Positions 1 to 6,830 of a stretch of DNA of 11,112 nt are shown piece by piece. This stretch comes from Spirochaetota bacterium (GTDB taxonomy: Bacteria; Spirochaetota; UBA4802; UB4802). Each line of letters begins with the position of its first letter. Positions within the stretch are counted from its first letter, which is position 1. The notes under the pieces were generated by a model. That model was not told the origin of the DNA and searched no databases. It saw nothing but the letters and a program-made list of their open reading frames with translations. The DNA is taken from positions 1-11,112 of the forward strand of contig JAGYNX010000043.1 in the NCBI GenBank assembly GCA_018399855.1. Direction: 5' to 3'. The position numbers and the translations under genes were made by a program.

Positions 1-6
1 GTTAAT

Positions 7-35
7 AAAAAAGCGGCCTGGAAGGCCGCTTTTTT
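7..35. terminator. Bidirectional rho-independent terminator
   Basis: A perfect inverted repeat: GCGGCCT (13-19) and AGGCCGC (23-29) flank a three-base loop (GGA). The stem is extended by six A on the left and six T on the right. Because both arms carry the A/T tract, it can terminate transcription on either strand. It lies 47 bases past the nfnA stop codon, so it is the natural end of the minus-strand gdhA-nfnA transcript. It may also stop a plus-strand gene arriving from outside the window. Confidence 0.93.
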
Positions 36-81
36 AATGCGTTAATATAATGAGTGTTAATTCTGTACCATTTCCCATGTT

Positions 82-924
82 CTACTCCATTCCATGCATC
101 TGGCATTCATGGTTGAAATGGTCCATGCACTGCTTTTCTTCTTCCTTGTAGGTTCCCAGGCGAACCATGAGTTCGTCGAAATCAACCTGGTGCCCGTCAA
201 ATTCGGGGCCATCAACGCAGGTGAATTTTTTTTCGCCGCCTACAGTTACCCTGCAGCCACCGCACATGCCGGTTCCATCGATCATGATGGTGTTGAGGCT
301 TACCATGGTCTTGATATTCAGCTTACTGGTCATATTGCTGACCGCTTTCATCATGGGTACCGGTCCGACAGACACTACCAGGTCAACCTTCTCAGAGTTG
401 ATTACTTCCTGTAGTGCTTCTGTGACAAATGCTTTTTTCCCGTGGCTGCCGTCATCGGTACATACTATGAATTCATCACCGATTGCCTTCAGCTCATCTT
501 CAAGAATGAGAATGTCCTTGTTTCGGGCCCCGATAATATTTATCACCCGATTCCCGGCATTTTTCATGGCTGCGGAGATGGGATACACAGGCGCGATACC
601 TATGCCCCCTCCTATGCACACAACGGTACCGTAATTCTTGATATCCGTTGGATGACCGAGAGGACCTGCTATATCCTGAATAGATTCCCCTTCTTTCAGC
701 AATTGCATTTGTCGCGTTGTTTTTCCCACCACCTGGTAATAAAGGGTGATGGTGCCTTTGCCAGGATCAGCATCAGCTATCGTAAGCGGGATACGCTCTC
801 CGTATTCATCGATACGTAGAATAATGAACTGTCCTGCTTTTCGGTGCTCAGCAACATATGGTGCTGCAACTACCATTTTGCCAATACTATCTGCTATTAT
901 ACTGTTTTCACTGATTATATGCAC
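82..924 (-). CDS. nfnA: Ferredoxin:NADP oxidoreductase small subunit (NfnA/SudB-like FAD/[2Fe-2S] protein)
   Basis: This 280-residue protein belongs to the sulfide/dihydroorotate-dehydrogenase-like FAD/NAD-binding family. In Nfn enzymes this subunit binds FAD, NAD(H) and a [2Fe-2S] cluster and works with a GltA-like large subunit to bifurcate electrons between ferredoxin, NADH and NADPH. Visible parts are an N-terminal FAD-binding barrel with RIPLTIAD near residue 44, a nucleotide-binding GGGIGIAP at 105-112, and a C-terminal iron-sulfur motif with C221, C224 and C236. D216 sits where PyrK proteins carry the first cysteine, matching my recollection of NfnA structures with one Asp ligand. The tail adds C266, C274 and several His. 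The start is GTG at 922-924 behind AAAGGAG; an upstream ATG is out of frame and stops after four codons. It lies 51 bases after gdhA and is probably co-transcribed with it. The likely partner is the gltA/nfnB gene at 5388, so a role in sulfide or polysulfide reduction cannot be excluded. Confidence 0.9.
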   Translation of the reverse strand: MHIISENSIIADSIGKMVVAAPYVAEHRKAGQFIILRIDEYGERIPLTIADADPGKGTITLYYQVVGKTTRQMQLLKEGESIQDIAGPLGHPTDIKNYGTVVCIGGGIGIAPVYPISAAMKNAGNRVINIIGARNKDILILEDELKAIGDEFIVCTDDGSHGKKAFVTEALQEVINSEKVDLVVSVGPVPMMKAVSNMTSKLNIKTMVSLNTIMIDGTGMCGGCRVTVGGEKKFTCVDGPEFDGHQVDFDELMVRLGTYKEEEKQCMDHFNHECQMHGME

Positions 925-931
925 ACCATCA

Positions 932-938
932 CTCCTTT
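932..938 (-). promoter_or_regulatory. Ribosome binding site of nfnA
   Basis: AAAGGAG on the minus strand, seven bases before GTG 922-924. It supports the GTG start: the nearby ATG (927-929) opens a frame that ends at TAA after four codons. Confidence 0.75.
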
Positions 939-975
939 AGTAAAATGTTTGCCATTGATTTGCATCACGGGGGAT

Positions 976-2331
976 TTAAACGATCCCATATGCCAGCATT
1001 GCATTGGCAACCTTTGTAAATCCGGCAATATTCGCACCCATCATGTAATTCCCTTTCTGTCCATAGGCTTCTGATGCTTCAAGACATGAATTGTGAATAT
1101 TGCGCATTATAGTTTGAAGTTTATCATCAACTTCTTCACGTGACCATGAAAATCTGAGACTATTTTGTGACATTTCAAGTCCAGAAGTAGCAACTCCACC
1201 GGCGTTCGCTGCTTTACCCGGGCCATAGAGAACATCGTTGTCCATGTAAATCTTAATGGCTTCAGGGGTTGATGGCATATTCGCACCTTCAGACACACAG
1301 TAGCAGCCGTTTTTAACAAGAGCTTCTGCGCATGGGCCGTCAATTTCATTCTGTGTCGCGGACGGGAATGCCATGTCAAGCTTTATGCCCTGTTCTTTTA
1401 CTACTTCCCATACAGTCTTATTTTCGTAGTAGGATACGTTGTACTTCTCAGCATATTCTTTTATGCGGCCACGCCTGACATTTTTAAGATCCATGGCGAA
1501 TTTGAGCTTTTCATCGTCGATGCCTGATTCGTCAATAATAGTTCCACTTGAATCGCTGAGAGAAATAACTTTGCCGCCCAGTTCATTGACCTTTTCAGTT
1601 GTATACTGTGCAACATTACCAGATCCGCTGACAATGGCAACCTTCCCGTTAAAATCTTTCTGTCGGGTTTTCATCATCTCGGCGGCAAAATATACCGCGC
1701 CGTATCCTGTTGCTTCTGGTCTGATGAGGCTTCCGCCATAATCGAGACCTTTGCCGGTTAATACGCCCGTATGTTCATTTCGTATCTTCTTGTAATATCC
1801 ATACATATAGCCGATTTCACGACCGCCTACACCAATATCTCCAGCTGGTACGTCGGTTTCAGGGCCAATATGCCTGTATAATTCTCTCATGAAAGATTGG
1901 GTAAATCGCATAACTTCCATGTCAGATTTTCCCTTGGGATCGAAGTCTGAACCACCTTTACCACCACCCATTGGGAGGGTTGTAAGTGCATTTTTGAAAA
2001 TTTGTTCAAATCCCAGAAACTTGATAATTCCAAGATTAACGGATGGATGGAATCGAAGTCCACCCTTGAATGGGCCAATGGCGTTGTTGAACTGCACCCT
2101 GAATCCCCTGTTTACGTGAACATTGCCCTTGTCGTCAGTCCACGGTACGCGAAAAATAATTGTTCGTTCAGGTTCAACGATACGTTCGTAAATATTTGCC
2201 TTCACATATTCCGGGTGCTTGTCAATAGTGGGTTCAAGTGAATGCATTACCTCTTCAACTGCCTGGATGAATTCTTTTTGCTCTGGATCGATCTTTTTGA
2301 CTTTTTCTACTATTTCATTAATAAGTGACAT
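976..2331 (-). CDS. gdhA: NADP-type glutamate dehydrogenase, small hexameric class
   Basis: The enzyme converts 2-oxoglutarate, ammonium and NADPH to glutamate in the cytoplasm, or the reverse. At 451 residues it has the usual length of hexameric bacterial GdhA. The substrate domain carries PMGGGKGGSDFDP around the lysine at 125 and PAGDIGVGGREIG with the catalytic aspartate near 165. The Rossmann domain starts with a glycine-rich turn, SGSGNVAQ, near 235-242. Its second strand ends in SLSDSSGT (about 257-264), resembling NADP-preferring E. coli GdhA, so NADPH use is inferred. The start ATG has AAGGAG (2341-2346, minus strand) nine bases upstream. It is followed at 51 bases by nfnA, which suggests ammonium assimilation tied to NADPH supply. 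The gene upstream on the same strand ends 172 bases away with no obvious terminator between, so read-through is possible. The family call is very secure; cofactor choice is less so. Confidence 0.97.
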   Translation of the reverse strand: MSLINEIVEKVKKIDPEQKEFIQAVEEVMHSLEPTIDKHPEYVKANIYERIVEPERTIIFRVPWTDDKGNVHVNRGFRVQFNNAIGPFKGGLRFHPSVNLGIIKFLGFEQIFKNALTTLPMGGGKGGSDFDPKGKSDMEVMRFTQSFMRELYRHIGPETDVPAGDIGVGGREIGYMYGYYKKIRNEHTGVLTGKGLDYGGSLIRPEATGYGAVYFAAEMMKTRQKDFNGKVAIVSGSGNVAQYTTEKVNELGGKVISLSDSSGTIIDESGIDDEKLKFAMDLKNVRRGRIKEYAEKYNVSYYENKTVWEVVKEQGIKLDMAFPSATQNEIDGPCAEALVKNGCYCVSEGANMPSTPEAIKIYMDNDVLYGPGKAANAGGVATSGLEMSQNSLRFSWSREEVDDKLQTIMRNIHNSCLEASEAYGQKGNYMMGANIAGFTKVANAMLAYGIV

Positions 2332-2457
2332 GTCGAGTTGCTCCTTGTTAGATTAGTTATGCTTATAATAGAATATAGTATTACTAAAAAAGAAAATCAG
2401 GGTTGAATGTCAATGGTTTTTGCCAGCCTGATAAAAGAGAAATGTTACAAATATGTT

Positions 2458-2486
2458 AAATTATTCGAGATGTGGAGAAATGTCAA
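2458..2486 (-). promoter_or_regulatory. Candidate sigma70 promoter of gdhA-nfnA
   Basis: On the minus strand a perfect TTGACA (2481-2486) is followed at 17 bases by TAATTT (2458-2463). A better-matching AATAAT sits at a 15-base spacing, so the exact -10 is uncertain. The site lies in the 172-base gap between the upstream minus-strand gene and gdhA and would give a leader of over 100 bases. A second TTGACA (2408-2413) has no convincing -10 at normal spacing. No hairpin terminator or riboswitch is visible in this gap. Confidence 0.4.
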
Positions 2487-2503
2487 GTTAACTGGTGCTA
2501 TAG

Positions 2504-5098
2504 TCAGCGTTTATCCATAAAAAAGCATACTACCTTCTGCTGCCTGATATCAGACATGAGATATAAAGAGGGTATATCATCATATACCTGGATTATAGAT
2601 GAATACTTTTCCCCGTCGTCAAGGAAAGTTTCAAGTGAAACATAATATTTTTCAATTAAATCAAGATTGAATAGTACATCTTTCTTTTCCGGTAGAAGGG
2701 AGATGTAGAATATTTCTGATTCCACAAGGTCCTGGAAAAAATGTGTTCCATAGGATAATTCGGGGACGAAGTCGTCTCCCATTAGAGCCATTTCCACCAG
2801 GATTGAAGTATTGTTTATCTCAGAAAATCTTACGGGAATACCAAGTGATGGTGTAGTTGTTCCCCACCGGCCCGGACCCATCAGCATAACAGATCGTTCG
2901 TTCCTGCCAGGTGTAAGACGATTTAGTTTACCAATGTAACGGGCAATATCATACTTTTGAGTCTGGTTCAGGGAGGCGTAATTACCGGGATTTACATATA
3001 TTACCCGTGTAACAGGCAGTACTACGTTTCCACCAAGAAAATGACCGGGGGAGGAAATGAAATAATCGTCATGCTGCAGGTTTTCCGGAATATCAACAGG
3101 GGCAGTTTCCCATTTTGTCTGCTGGGGTCTGCATTGAACAATATTGATGCGATAATTGTTATCTTCGGTAAAATTTACGGTAAACTCGATATCCACGGGA
3201 TATTCATACGCATCTTCAAGGGTTTGCAGTATACTTCTCATCTGGGAAGCAAATGGTGTATTCTCAATAAAGTTGTCAAAATCAATTATCCATGCCTGGT
3301 TTTCAGAATTTCCATGTCTGCGCATGTCGATTTCAAGCTCAGTGTCGCGGGTGGCGATCTGGTTAAGGCTTTTAATATTATTCATGTTGATTAAATCATG
3401 AATGTGCCGGGTGCGTATTCGGTTTTGTGGAATATCAAGTATGTCAATTTCATGCTGAGAGTAATTTCTTTCGTCCTCGGTGCTGCCGTGAGGTTTTTGC
3501 ATGGGCCTGTCCAGCGAGATAATTCGGGGGTAGTCGTCCTCAACCCTGTTTACCGCCCGGGTGGCAAGGCCGGCTACCAGTCGCAACATGCCTGCATCAG
3601 GATTGATTTCATTGTCCCAGACGAATGTATTATAGGATAAACCCACCCCACCCATATCAGGATAATAATATTCTCCATGATATGATCCTGACACACGCTG
3701 CACGAGAAGTCCCATTTGCTCGTCCTGCTTGTCCAGGCCACGTCGATGCCGGTATTCAAGGGCTTCAACACCCATTGTGCTGGCGTATACTTTTCTTACC
3801 GTATCGGCAAACGCGGCAAAACGGTCTTCTGGGGAGCCCTGGTTGACCAGGAAGTAACTCTCATATTTTCCCGCAAAGGCATTTCCGTAACTGTCTTCAA
3901 GAAGACTGCTGGAGCGTATAATAATGGGCGATTGTCCATAATATTCAATAATAGTTTGAAACTTCTGTTTTATTGATTCGGGAAATGTTCCATGCAGCAA
4001 CAGGTCGTGTAACTCTGCCGCGGCAGAAAAATATTCTTCGTCGCTCTTGTGCCGCATGAACAGGTGCCACCAGCCATTTTGTACCAGGTAGGTATAATAC
4101 ACATCCGAGCCTATATAAAAAGAATCGTGGGGTTCTATCCTGTTACGAATGTCACTGTCACAATTGGCATTGATTATACTCCTGGCAAGCAGCATCCCCA
4201 CTGTTTTGCCGCCGATATACCCTGTACCGGTAAGCCTGTCCTTCAGAAGAATGAAATCTTCAAGGGTGATATATTTTTTGGCTAAATCAAGAATTCTTTC
4301 ATCCCGGCTTATGATAGCCCTGGATATACTGTTGTGCAGATTCTCGATCTCATCATTGGAGGTGGGATGGGAAAGAGCCTCGTCCACCTTAAGAAATATC
4401 CTGTCCCAGTAATCAAGATTTCTCAAGGTGCTTTCTGAACCTTTATTCTGTATATGGGTACTAAGACGGGTTACATCAACACTGTCCGTTATGGGTTTCA
4501 GCACATCATCCTTTAAAAGATGAGGGAAAAACATGGTTGTTGAAAAACGTTTCCAGACTTTAAGGGGGTGTACATATAGATACCCTTCTGAATTATAAAT
4601 GTTTACAAGCAACTGTGTTGTTTCACGAATGGCGGCGATTGTATTAAATGAAATAGTATTGTGCATTAATGAGAAGTAGGCGATGGTTTCCAGGTCGAAG
4701 AGATAGGGGCAAATAACCATGAAGAAATTGCCTATCATCAGGTCATTAACCCACGCGGAATGAAGATAGGAAAGGGAATCAAACACATAATATACCCCAT
4801 TACCTTCATCCCTGATAATGGAGTATATGCTGCTGGTAAATGATTCAAAACCACTGTGGGCGTCAAGGGTGTAAATAGTGCTGTACTGGCCCTGCTGCAG
4901 TATGGGTTCATGTTCGGCGAAGCGGATATATACAACCCTGTTTCCCTCTTGTAACGCGCTATCAGCAAGGGGGATGGCAAACCTCTTGTAGTCATCAACA
5001 TGGTCGACCTGCCATACAACATTATCACCCAGTCGAAGCCCGTTGAGCACACTGTCAAGGTTTTCTATTCCCGTTGTTTTCTTCTCCAGTCGTTTCAT
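2504..5098 (-). CDS. PEP/pyruvate-binding (PPDK N-terminal, ATP-grasp) protein with degenerate KaiC-like N-terminus
   Basis: This 864-residue protein has at least three parts. Residues about 9-170 resemble a KaiC/RecA domain: TGIENLDSVLNGL matches the family's opening and VYYVFDSLS resembles Walker B, but the P-loop position reads VDHVDDYKR, with no GxGKT. Residues about 289-660 resemble the nucleotide-binding domain of PEP synthase and pyruvate phosphate dikinase: GTGYIGGKT, then IRSSSLLED...FAGKYES near 394-414, and a closing VQCRPQ near 654-659. The C-terminal part has GPGRWGTTTPSLGIPV (about 741) and YGTHFFQ (about 783), which I recall from uncharacterised relatives. No phosphohistidine swivelling domain or PEP-binding TIM barrel is seen, so it is unlikely to be a complete PEP synthase. 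There is no signal peptide or membrane segment. ATG 5096-5098 is chosen because AAAGGA lies seven bases before it; the in-frame TTG at 5102-5104 would sit one base from that site. Its function is unknown. Confidence 0.85.
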   Translation of the reverse strand: MKRLEKKTTGIENLDSVLNGLRLGDNVVWQVDHVDDYKRFAIPLADSALQEGNRVVYIRFAEHEPILQQGQYSTIYTLDAHSGFESFTSSIYSIIRDEGNGVYYVFDSLSYLHSAWVNDLMIGNFFMVICPYLFDLETIAYFSLMHNTISFNTIAAIRETTQLLVNIYNSEGYLYVHPLKVWKRFSTTMFFPHLLKDDVLKPITDSVDVTRLSTHIQNKGSESTLRNLDYWDRIFLKVDEALSHPTSNDEIENLHNSISRAIISRDERILDLAKKYITLEDFILLKDRLTGTGYIGGKTVGMLLARSIINANCDSDIRNRIEPHDSFYIGSDVYYTYLVQNGWWHLFMRHKSDEEYFSAAAELHDLLLHGTFPESIKQKFQTIIEYYGQSPIIIRSSSLLEDSYGNAFAGKYESYFLVNQGSPEDRFAAFADTVRKVYASTMGVEALEYRHRRGLDKQDEQMGLLVQRVSGSYHGEYYYPDMGGVGLSYNTFVWDNEINPDAGMLRLVAGLATRAVNRVEDDYPRIISLDRPMQKPHGSTEDERNYSQHEIDILDIPQNRIRTRHIHDLINMNNIKSLNQIATRDTELEIDMRRHGNSENQAWIIDFDNFIENTPFASQMRSILQTLEDAYEYPVDIEFTVNFTEDNNYRINIVQCRPQQTKWETAPVDIPENLQHDDYFISSPGHFLGGNVVLPVTRVIYVNPGNYASLNQTQKYDIARYIGKLNRLTPGRNERSVMLMGPGRWGTTTPSLGIPVRFSEINNTSILVEMALMGDDFVPELSYGTHFFQDLVESEIFYISLLPEKKDVLFNLDLIEKYYVSLETFLDDGEKYSSIIQVYDDIPSLYLMSDIRQQKVVCFFMDKR

Positions 5099-5105
5099 GA
5101 GCAAA

Positions 5106-5111
5106 TCCTTT
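5106..5111 (-). promoter_or_regulatory. Ribosome binding site deciding the start of the ATP-grasp gene
   Basis: AAAGGA on the minus strand ends seven bases before ATG 5096-5098. It leaves only one base before the alternative TTG at 5102-5104, so it favours the ATG and shortens the longest possible frame by two codons. Confidence 0.75.
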
Positions 5112-5167
5112 ATGCCTTTATACGGGTAATCAATATTAAGAACTGGCGGTCACTTCACCGTATAGCC

Positions 5168-5197
5168 CTGACTGCACTACATTACATTCATTATAAT
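5168..5197 (+). promoter_or_regulatory. Candidate promoter of gltA/nfnB
   Basis: CTGACT (5168-5173) and a perfect TATAAT (5192-5197) are separated by 18 bases. This would leave a leader of roughly 185 bases before the gltA start. The -35 matches consensus at four of six positions, and the AT-rich setting makes chance matches likely. Confidence 0.35.
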
Positions 5198-5374
5198 ATA
5201 TATACATTTACTATTGCTATACATATAGCGCATAATAATTATAATTTTACATGATTGTAACAATACCTGTCTTTATCCCGTTTATTGTGGTGGTATGAGA
5301 ACTTGTTCCCTTTATTTACTTGACTGTGTTGTAATTAATTGGAAAGTTTATACAAGTGAACAGAGATTATACCG

Positions 5375-5382
5375 AAAGGTGG
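5375..5382 (+). promoter_or_regulatory. Ribosome binding site deciding the gltA/nfnB start
   Basis: AAAGGTGG lies five bases before ATG 5388. The same frame is open back to an ATG at 5295, but that start lacks a comparable site and would add 31 residues unlike the family. Confidence 0.8.
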
Positions 5383-5387
5383 AAGAT

Positions 5388-6785
5388 ATGAGTAAAAGAA
5401 TACCAAGACAGAAGATGCCGGAGCAAGATCCCGATGTGAGAAAGCGCAATTTCCAGGAAGTACCCCTTGGGTATGACGAGGAGACCGCAGTTCTTGAAGC
5501 TGAACGATGCCTGCAATGTAAAAATCCTACCTGCATGGAAGGATGCCCGGTTGCCATAAATATACCAGGTTTCATCCTGGAAATTACCAAAAGGAATTTT
5601 CTTGAAGCTGCCAGGATCATTAAGGAAACCAATGCCCTGCCGGCGGTTTGTGGAAGGGTATGCCCACAGGAAGACCAGTGTGAATTAAAGTGTGTGCTTG
5701 CTAAAAAGTTTGAACCCGTGGCTATAGGCAGGCTGGAACGATTCGTTGCCGATTACGAAAGGGAAAAGGAGCATCTGCCCGCAGTGAAGATAGAAAAACC
5801 CAGGGAGAAGAGGGTTGCCATCATCGGCTCAGGGCCGGCGGGTCTAACCGCGGCAGGTGAGCTGGCTAAAAGGGGGTACTCTGTTACCGTGTTTGAAGCA
5901 CTGCACAAGGCGGGTGGGGTGCTTGTGTACGGTATTCCGGAATTCAGGCTTCCCAAGGATATGGTACAGTATGAGATCGATGGCCTGAAGTCGCTGGGGG
6001 TCGAAATTGTACTGAACAGGGTGATCGGTTCGGCTGAAACCATAAACGATCTTTTATCCCAGGGATTTGATGCCGTGTTCATCGGTACAGGGGCAGGTCT
6101 TCCCATGTTTCTAAATATACCGGGTGAAAACCTGCAGGGAATATATACCGCCAATGAATACCTTACCCGCGCCAACCTGATGAAAGCCTACAGGTTCCCG
6201 GAGTATGATACCCCTATCGTAAAGGGGGACAATATTGCCGTGGTAGGGGGTGGAAACGTTGCCATGGATTCGGCACGAACGGCACTTCGGCTGGGCAGTA
6301 AAAATGTGTACCTGATTTACCGCAGGTCCCGTGAAGAGATGCCGGCCCGCGGGGAGGAAATTCATCACGCGGAAGAAGAAGGTATTAACTTTCAGCTGCT
6401 CACCAATCCCACACGTTTTATTGGAGATGACAATGGCAGGGTTACTTCGGTGGAGTGCCTGCAAATGAAACTTGGAGAACCGGATGATTCCGGGCGAAGA
6501 CGTCCCATTCCTGTAGATGGTTCGGAATTTATCATTGATATTGATGCGGCAATTATTGCCATCGGGAACAATCCCAACCCCCTTATACCAGCAACCACCC
6601 CCGGACTTGAAACAAGCAAATGGGGAAATATCAATGCTGATGAAGGATCAATGAAAACATCGAAAAAAGGGGTGTTTGCCGGTGGAGATATTGTCACCGG
6701 AGCGGCAACCGTGATCGAGGCCATGGGGGCAGGAAGAAAAGCTGCCCTTTCTATTAATGAATATCTTGAAAGCGGGAAATGGTAA
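5388..6785 (+). CDS. gltA: GltA/NfnB-type NADPH-dependent flavoprotein (glutamate synthase small-subunit family; Nfn large subunit)
   Basis: This 465-residue protein belongs to the family annotated as NADPH-dependent glutamate synthase GltA, which includes NfnB/SudA. An N-terminal ferredoxin-like region carries two cysteine sets: C41, C44, C49, C53 and C88, C92, C98, C102, expected to hold two [4Fe-4S] clusters. FAD binding is shown by GSGPAGL (147-153) and by VFAGGDIVTGAATVIEAMG near 429-447. NADPH binding is shown by VVGGGNVAMD (285-294) and YRRSREEMPA (311-320), whose arginines suit the NADP phosphate. No large glutamate synthase subunit (GltB) is present in the window. NfnA, however, is encoded 4.5 kb away beside gdhA, so I infer that this is the large subunit of a ferredoxin/NADH/NADPH bifurcating enzyme. 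Stand-alone glutamate synthase or a GltB partner elsewhere remains possible. ATG 5388 is preferred over ATG 5295 because of its ribosome binding site and the family-like N-terminus. asnS follows at 45 bases. Confidence 0.93.
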   Translation: MSKRIPRQKMPEQDPDVRKRNFQEVPLGYDEETAVLEAERCLQCKNPTCMEGCPVAINIPGFILEITKRNFLEAARIIKETNALPAVCGRVCPQEDQCELKCVLAKKFEPVAIGRLERFVADYEREKEHLPAVKIEKPREKRVAIIGSGPAGLTAAGELAKRGYSVTVFEALHKAGGVLVYGIPEFRLPKDMVQYEIDGLKSLGVEIVLNRVIGSAETINDLLSQGFDAVFIGTGAGLPMFLNIPGENLQGIYTANEYLTRANLMKAYRFPEYDTPIVKGDNIAVVGGGNVAMDSARTALRLGSKNVYLIYRRSREEMPARGEEIHHAEEEGINFQLLTNPTRFIGDDNGRVTSVECLQMKLGEPDDSGRRRPIPVDGSEFIIDIDAAIIAIGNNPNPLIPATTPGLETSKWGNINADEGSMKTSKKGVFAGGDIVTGAATVIEAMGAGRKAALSINEYLESGKW

Positions 6786-6801
6786 ACGCTACAACGACGG
6801 G

Positions 6802-6807
6802 TATAAT
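6802..6807 (+). promoter_or_regulatory. Possible -10 element upstream of asnS
   Basis: A perfect TATAAT sits in the 45-base gap between gltA and asnS, but the -35 position (about 6779-6784, ATGGTA) is poor and there is no TGn extension. It may be a weak internal promoter or a chance match; asnS can also be read from the gltA promoter. Confidence 0.25.
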
Positions 6808-6830
6808 TTTACTATGGATATAGTGGGTGT

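Larger units (their letters stand above)
5099..5387. other. AT-rich divergent intergenic region
   Basis: About 289 bases between two divergent genes, with runs very rich in A and T around 5185-5250. It contains TATAAT in both orientations (plus 5192-5197, minus 5190-5195) and an 11-base palindrome, ATTGTAACAAT (5254-5264), that could be an operator. A TTGACT at 5320-5325 has no good -10 at standard spacing. I see no credible small gene, tRNA or terminator. It presumably holds the promoters of both flanking genes. Confidence 0.6.

Noticed and set aside
94..940. Overlapping plus-strand open frames opposite nfnA
   Set aside because: They are antisense shadows of a well-supported gene, lack family similarity and have no ribosome binding sites.
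2504..5098. Annotation as a complete phosphoenolpyruvate synthase (ppsA)
   Set aside because: The ATP-grasp motifs are present but no phosphohistidine or PEP-binding TIM-barrel motif is visible, and the N- and C-terminal parts differ from PpsA.
5152..5167. Short inverted repeat CGGT/ACCG in the divergent intergenic region, considered as a terminator or riboswitch stem
   Set aside because: Only four base pairs with no T-tract and no recognisable riboswitch core.
5185..5250. AT-rich tract considered as a replication origin or iteron region
   Set aside because: No repeated DnaA-box-like or iteron motifs and no dnaA, rep or parAB genes nearby; it fits a divergent promoter region.
5295..5387. 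N-terminal extension of GltA from ATG 5295 (31 extra residues)
   Set aside because: The extension does not resemble the family, lacks a good ribosome binding site and covers likely promoter/leader sequence; ATG 5388 has AAAGGTGG five bases upstream.
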